Shown piece by piece: positions 4,860 through 7,107 of a DNA stretch of 7,107 nt. How positions within the stretch are numbered: position 1 is the stretch's first letter; each line of letters starts with the position of its first letter. Position numbers and translations under genes: made by a program. The stretch spans positions 1-7,107 of the forward strand of contig URCD01000110.1 of NCBI GenBank assembly GCA_900546215.1. Direction: 5' to 3'. Below the pieces are notes generated by a model that did not search any database, had not been told where the DNA came from, and saw nothing but the letters and a program-made list of their open reading frames with translations. This DNA comes from an uncultured Eubacteriales bacterium (GTDB lineage Bacteria; Bacillota; Clostridia; Lachnospirales; Anaerotignaceae).

Positions 4860-7107
4860 ATGGTATACAGAATTTATGTTGAAAAGAAAAAGGAGCTTGC
4901 TAATGAGGCTAAGTCCCTTTTAAGCGATATAAAAACTTTTCTTGGAATAGACAGTATAGATGACGTACGAATTATAAACTGCTACGATGCTGAAAATATT
5001 GACAGTGAACTTTTTGAGTACTGCAAAAAAACTGTATTTTCAGAACCCCAGCTTGACAACATTTTTGATACGGTTGATTTTGGGGAAGCAGCTGTATTCG
5101 CTGTAGAGTATCTTCCTGGTCAGTTTGACCAGAGAGCAGATTCTGCCGCGCAGTGTATTCAGATTATATCACAGAAGGAAAAACCGATCATAAAGACTAT
5201 GAAGGTCTATGCGCTTTATGGAAATCCTAATAATACAGATATAGAGAAAATCAAAAAGTATGTTATTAACCCCGTTGAGGCAAGAGAAGCAAAACTAGAT
5301 AAACCTGACACTCTTAAGGTTGAGTATTTTATTCCTACAGAGATAAAAACACTTGATGGCTTTAATGAGCTTACTGTAAAGGGACTTGAGAGCTTTATTA
5401 TTGAAAATGGCTTTGCTATGGATATAGATGATATAGCCTTTGTACAGGATTATTTCAGAAGCGAAAAAAGAAACCCAACAATCACAGAATTGAAGGTTAT
5501 TGATACATATTGGTCAGACCATTGCAGACATACAACATTCCTCACAATAATTGATGAGGCAGAGTTTGAAGATAAGCTTGTTAAAGAGGCTTATGAGGAA
5601 TATTTGGTTGATAGAGAGGCAATAGGAGATAAAAAGCCTGTATGTCTTATGGACATCGCCACAGTTGCCGTTAAAGTGCTTGGAAAAGCAGGAAAGCTTG
5701 AAAAGCTCGATAAATCTGAAGAGATAAATGCATGTTCCGTAAAAGTCGATGTAAAGGTCAATGGACAGAAGGAAAAATGGCTTTTAATGTTTAAAAACGA
5801 AACTCATAATCATCCTACTGAAATTGAACCATTCGGCGGTGCTGCCACATGTATAGGCGGAGCTATAAGAGACCCTCTTTCCGGCCGTTCATATGTATAT
5901 GGAGCAATGAGAGTTACAGGCGCGGGCGACCCGCTTAAGCCGATAAATGAAACAATAGAGGGTAAACTGCCCCAGCGTAAAATCGTAACAACAGCAGCAG
6001 CCGGATATGCTTCCTATGGAAACCAGATTGGACTTGCGACAGGAATAGTTGACGAGATTTATCATCCGGGATATATTGCTAAAAGAATGGAAGTAGGCGC
6101 GGTAATTGCAGCGGCCCCTATTGAAAATGTCAGAAGGGAGAGGCCGGTTGACAGCGATATCGTAATTCTTCTGGGAGGAAGAACAGGGCGTGACGGCTGC
6201 GGAGGAGCGACAGGTTCTTCAAAGGCTCATGATGTTAAATCCTTGGAAAGCTGCGGCGCAGAGGTTCAGAAGGGCAATGCTCCTGAGGAAAGAAAGCTGC
6301 AGAGACTTTTCAGAAATCCTGAAGCTTCCAAGCTCATAAAACGCTGTAACGATTTTGGTGCAGGCGGAGTTTCCGTTGCTATAGGAGAGCTTGCGGACGG
6401 ACTTGAAATAAATCTTAATGCTGTACTTAAGAAATACGACGGCCTTGACGGAACAGAGCTTGCAATAAGCGAGTCGCAGGAAAGAATGGCTGTAGTTGTT
6501 GCTAAGGAGGACGTTAATAGGTTTCTTGAGCTTGCTGAAAGTGAGAACCTTGAGGCATCTGTAGTTGCCGAGGTTAAAGAAAATCCACGTCTCATAATAA
6601 AATGGAACGGAAAAGATATAGTAAATATATCAAGGGAGTTCCTTGATACAAATGGTGCCGAAAAACATATAACAGTTAAGAATGTTCATCCGGCAGAATG
6701 GGAAAAAGACACTTCCGGTTCATTCCCTGAGCTTTACTGTGAGCTGGCTAAAGACCTTAATATATGCTCAAAGAGAGGGCTTTCTGAACGATTTGACTCT
6801 ACAATTGGAGCGGGTTCCGTACTTATGCCGTTTGGCGGTAAATACCAGATGACTCCGGTTCAGGCTATGGTTCAGAAAATACCGGTGCTTGACGGAGAAA
6901 CATCGACATGCTCACTTATGAGCTGGGGATTTAATCCTTATATTTCAGAAAGAAGTCCTTTTCATGGGGCGTATCTTGCGGTTGTAGAATCGGTATCAAA
7001 GCTTATCGCATGCGGAGCAAAATTTGAGGACGTATATTTAAGCTTTCAGGAATACTTCGAGAGGCTGGGAAATGACCCTGAAAAATGGGGAAAGCCCTTT
7101 GAATCAC
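4860..7107 (+). CDS. purL: Phosphoribosylformylglycinamidine synthase, large single-chain clostridial type, 3'-partial
   Basis: Converts FGAR, glutamine and ATP to FGAM. The frame runs open from the ATG at 4860 to the window edge, giving 749 residues with no stop or frameshift. Residues 1 to about 200 form the PurS-like N-terminal region and linker (starts MVYRIYVEKKKELANEAKSL). The first synthetase half carries TYWSDHCRHTTF (216-227, matching the WSEHCRH motif of long PurL), NETHNHPTEIEPFGGAA (313-329), GGRTGRDGCGGAT (439-451), CNDFGAGGVS (496-505) and ISESQERM (536-543). A second, diverged half begins around SKRGLSERFDST and includes GGKYQMTPVQAM (659-670). Because the N-terminal PurS-like region is fused on, I expect a chain of about 1,200-1,250 residues ending in a glutaminase domain (class described by TIGR01857), so roughly 40 percent lies outside the window, including the glutaminase Cys-His-Glu site. 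Separate purS and purQ genes would not be needed. It follows purD by 9 bases. Confidence 0.95.
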   Translation, partial: MVYRIYVEKKKELANEAKSLLSDIKTFLGIDSIDDVRIINCYDAENIDSELFEYCKKTVFSEPQLDNIFDTVDFGEAAVFAVEYLPGQFDQRADSAAQCIQIISQKEKPIIKTMKVYALYGNPNNTDIEKIKKYVINPVEAREAKLDKPDTLKVEYFIPTEIKTLDGFNELTVKGLESFIIENGFAMDIDDIAFVQDYFRSEKRNPTITELKVIDTYWSDHCRHTTFLTIIDEAEFEDKLVKEAYEEYLVDREAIGDKKPVCLMDIATVAVKVLGKAGKLEKLDKSEEINACSVKVDVKVNGQKEKWLLMFKNETHNHPTEIEPFGGAATCIGGAIRDPLSGRSYVYGAMRVTGAGDPLKPINETIEGKLPQRKIVTTAAAGYASYGNQIGLATGIVDEIYHPGYIAKRMEVGAVIAAAPIENVRRERPVDSDIVILLGGRTGRDGCGGATGSSKAHDVKSLESCGAEVQKGNAPEERKLQRLFRNPEASKLIKRCNDFGAGGVSVAIGELADGLEINLNAVLKKYDGLDGTELAISESQERMAVVVAKEDVNRFLELAESENLEASVVAEVKENPRLIIKWNGKDIVNISREFLDTNGAEKHITVKNVHPAEWEKDTSGSFPELYCELAKDLNICSKRGLSERFDSTIGAGSVLMPFGGKYQMTPVQAMVQKIPVLDGETSTCSLMSWGFNPYISERSPFHGAYLAVVESVSKLIACGAKFEDVYLSFQEYFERLGNDPEKWGKPFES

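Noticed and set aside
6266..6595. A 109-codon open frame on the - strand inside purL
   Set aside because: Its Ser/Ala/Leu-rich, low-complexity translation is a typical antisense shadow of a conserved coding region, here covering the CNDFGAGGVS and ISESQERM motifs of PurL.

Overview
The window is a single-strand, tightly packed stretch of a de novo purine biosynthesis operon from a low-to-mid-GC Gram-positive bacterium, most likely a member of the Clostridia. This assignment rests on strong Shine-Dalgarno sites (GGAGG, AAAGGAG, AGGAGG), AT-rich third codon positions with frequent AGA and ATA codons, a single-chain PurL of the clostridial kind, and the general look of the proteins. It is inferred from the sequence by eye, not from a database search.

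Layout, all on the + strand: purM (5' end just outside the window), purN, an archaeal-type IMP cyclohydrolase (purO-like), a free-standing AICAR transformylase (the C-terminal half of an ordinary PurH), purD, and purL (3' end outside the window). Gaps are 12, -14, 25, 15 and 9 bases. No promoter, terminator, riboswitch, RNA gene, mobile element or repeat array is visible, and no stretch longer than about 25 bases lacks a gene. The operon promoter and any purine-sensing leader must lie upstream of the window.

The products cover most of the route from PRA to IMP. PurD makes GAR, PurN formylates it to FGAR, PurL amidates FGAR to FGAM, PurM closes the ring to AIR, the transformylase converts AICAR to FAICAR, and the PurO-like enzyme closes FAICAR to IMP. 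The early PurF step and the PurE, PurC and PurB steps are not in this window.

The notable point is the last pair. The usual bifunctional bacterial PurH is absent from its normal purN-purH-purD slot. Two separate proteins stand there instead: a cyclohydrolase of the fold otherwise best known from archaeal PurO, and an AICAR transformylase whose sequence resembles the C-terminal domain of animal ATIC (for example the FKHVSP active-site motif) more than E. coli PurH. This looks like displacement of a fused enzyme by two genes of different origin. As far as I know it is a recurring but little-discussed arrangement in Clostridia, and I do not claim it is new.
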